Assembly: GCF_042657065.1 (NCBI RefSeq)
Contig: NZ_JBHSNF010000002.1
Coordinates: 62,001-126,000, forward strand
Reading direction: 5' to 3'
Source: Rhodanobacter ginsengisoli
Lineage (GTDB): Bacteria > Pseudomonadota > Gammaproteobacteria > Xanthomonadales > Rhodanobacteraceae
Length of the DNA: 64,000 bases
Shown here: positions 62,695-64,000 of the stretch, piece by piece
Layout: every line of letters begins with the position of its first letter
Numbering within the stretch: the stretch's first letter is position 1
Notes under the pieces: model-generated
What the model saw: the letters and a program-made list of their open reading frames with translations, nothing else
What the model was told of the DNA's origin: nothing
Databases searched by the model: none
Program-made: the position numbers and the translations under genes

Positions 62695-64000
62695 AAACAT
62701 CAAGATGGATTCCCTTCGCCGTCATTGTCGCGCTGCTTGCGCTCGTGTCCGGCTTTTTTCTCGGCAAGCGCGAGCACTCGGCGGAAAATTCCGACAAGGC
62801 CTCCCGCTCGGCGACTGCGACGCCGGAACGCAAGATTCTTTACTGGAAGGGGCCCATGACCCCCAGCTTTCACAGCGACAGGCCAGGAAAATCGCCCATG
62901 GGGATGGATCTGGTGCCCGTCTACGCTGATGAAGGTAGTTCCGCCGAACCTGCCGACGTGAAGATATCCCCGGACGTGGTCAACAACCTCGGCGTACGTA
63001 CATCCGAGGTCGAACAGGGCATGTTCTCCCATCGCCTTGAGCTGGTCGGATACGTCGGTTACGACGAAGACACGATCACCAGCATCAATACCCGCGCCGA
63101 TGGTTGGGTGGAAAAACTGGCGGTCAAGAACGTGGGTGAGTCGATCAAGCGGGGTCAGCTGCTTTACCAGTTGTTTTCCCCCAAGCTGGCGACGGCCGCG
63201 CGCGAGTACCTGGTCGCTTTGGCCAGCGGTAGTCCATCGCTGATCGCCGCGTCCCAGGAACGGCTGCGATCACTGGGCTTCAGCAATGCACAGATTGCCC
63301 AGCTCAAACGCACCCGCAAGGCCAGCGAGCGTGTATCGCGGTATGCCGAATCTTCGGGGGTCGTGACCAGTCTTGGCGTGCACGAAGGCGGCTACGTGAT
63401 GCCGGCGACCCAGGTCATGACGCTGGCCGACCTGAGCACGGTGTGGGTGCTCGCGGAAATAGACCAAAGCCAGGCGGCGCTGTTGCATGTGGGCCAGAAG
63501 GCGGTTGCCGATTTCGACGCGTTTCCCGGCCAGCACTGGAATGGCGTGGTCGATTACGTCTATCCGGATATCAGCAGCATGACCCGCACGGTCAAGGCCC
63601 GGCTTCGCTTCGCGAACGCCGACAGGCGTCTGCAACCCAACATGTACGCCCATGTGACGCTGCAGGCGACCCCGCAACAAAATGCTCTTTTCATTCCCGA
63701 TCAGGCGCTCATTCGCACGGGTCATGGCCAGCGAGTGATCGTGGCGCTCGGCGACGGTCGCTTCGACGTCTGTCCGGTGGAAGCCGGGATCACATCCGGC
63801 GACAAGGTGGAAATCCTCAAGGGTTTGCGAGCAGGCCAGCACGTGGTGACTTCGGCGCAGTTCATGCTCGATTCCGAAGCCAACATCGATGCCGCCGCAC
63901 TGCGCCTGGGCGCGGGTCGGCCCGGTTGTCAGGAACCACCCCATTCCGCGGGGAAGGGAACCACCGGGCAAACCCGGGCCGCTTCGGGCATGGCCGGCAT
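62691..64000 (+). CDS. RND periplasmic adaptor of a metal efflux pump (CusB-like), incomplete
   Basis: About 436 residues visible, running off the window. Membrane anchor (FAVIVALLALVSGFFLGKRE), an N-terminal metal-binding segment (KILYWKGPMTPSFHSDRPGK followed by SPMGMDLVPVY) of the HMBD type found in CusB/CopB adaptors, then lipoyl and helical hairpin regions (INTRADGWVEKLAVKNVGES; GYVMPATQVMTLADLSTVW). It links the inner-membrane RND pump (presumably cusA, beyond the edge) to the outer channel. The 3' end is not in the window. Confidence 0.93.
   Translation, partial: MKTSRWIPFAVIVALLALVSGFFLGKREHSAENSDKASRSATATPERKILYWKGPMTPSFHSDRPGKSPMGMDLVPVYADEGSSAEPADVKISPDVVNNLGVRTSEVEQGMFSHRLELVGYVGYDEDTITSINTRADGWVEKLAVKNVGESIKRGQLLYQLFSPKLATAAREYLVALASGSPSLIAASQERLRSLGFSNAQIAQLKRTRKASERVSRYAESSGVVTSLGVHEGGYVMPATQVMTLADLSTVWVLAEIDQSQAALLHVGQKAVADFDAFPGQHWNGVVDYVYPDISSMTRTVKARLRFANADRRLQPNMYAHVTLQATPQQNALFIPDQALIRTGHGQRVIVALGDGRFDVCPVEAGITSGDKVEILKGLRAGQHVVTSAQFMLDSEANIDAAALRLGAGRPGCQEPPHSAGKGTTGQTRAASGMAG

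Noticed and set aside
1..64000. CRISPR arrays, IS elements, tRNA/rRNA genes
   Set aside because: No repeat-spacer pattern, transposase or inverted-repeat pair, or rRNA/tRNA signature was found in the window.

Overview
The window is about 65% GC, densely coded on both strands, and carries the arrangements hrcA/recN, fur-bamE-rnfH-ratA-smpB and miaA-hfq-hflX-hflK-hflC-purA. That synteny, with tdh/kbl and the many exported proteins, points to a gammaproteobacterium of the order Lysobacterales (Xanthomonadales), most likely a Rhodanobacter/Dyella-like member of Rhodanobacteraceae. The placement is inferred from gene order and protein character, not from a database search.

Layout. 0-4.3 kb: start of hrcA, recN, and a divergent NarL-type response regulator / MASE1 histidine kinase pair. 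4.3-4.6 kb: a non-coding stretch that looks like a GGA-rich, CsrA/RsmA-sequestering small RNA with its own terminator. 4.6-21.9 kb: housekeeping core (fur, bamE, rnfH, ratA, smpB, purA, hflC, hflK, hflX, hfq, miaA, threonine breakdown genes tdh and kbl flanking a giant AsmA/DUF748 protein, a 16S/23S pseudouridine synthase, an OmpA porin). 22.2-32.7 kb: methylcitrate genes prpD, prpC and prpB, all on the minus strand, but split by a 7 kb accessory island. The island has a manganese (yybP-ykoY) riboswitch in front of a TerC exporter, a decayed DUF2975/XRE module, a potassium channel, and a five-gene minus-strand cluster resembling the Pseudomonas functional-amyloid (fap) operon in layout: two exported subunit-like proteins, a C39 peptidase, a third exported protein and a coiled-coil/beta-barrel outer-membrane protein, behind a good sigma-54 promoter. 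This cluster is the best candidate for an undescribed system.

32.9-43.5 kb: dicarboxylate symporter, ahpC-ahpF with a candidate OxyR site, a sirtuin, a Tat-exported class A beta-lactamase, two multihaem cytochromes c, and a UvrA2-type ABC protein. 43.8-49.3 kb: SDR/LysR divergon, a second LysR, DoxX, MsrA, TMEM175-type channel. 49.5-55.1 kb: stress genes (cNMP-thioredoxin-reductase fusion, Dps, Cys-less DksA-like protein, cytochrome c) mixed with gene debris (a DUF3617 copy with a deleted 5' end and a frameshift, a DUF4386 remnant) and a 34-residue membrane peptide. 55.3-60.5 kb: PAS-GGDEF cyclase, exported TolB-like propeller, TIR-TM-TPR protein, small exported protein. 60.8-64 kb: a CopL-like protein and cusC/cusB-type copper/silver efflux genes, running off the end, with an FNR/ANR-type box upstream.
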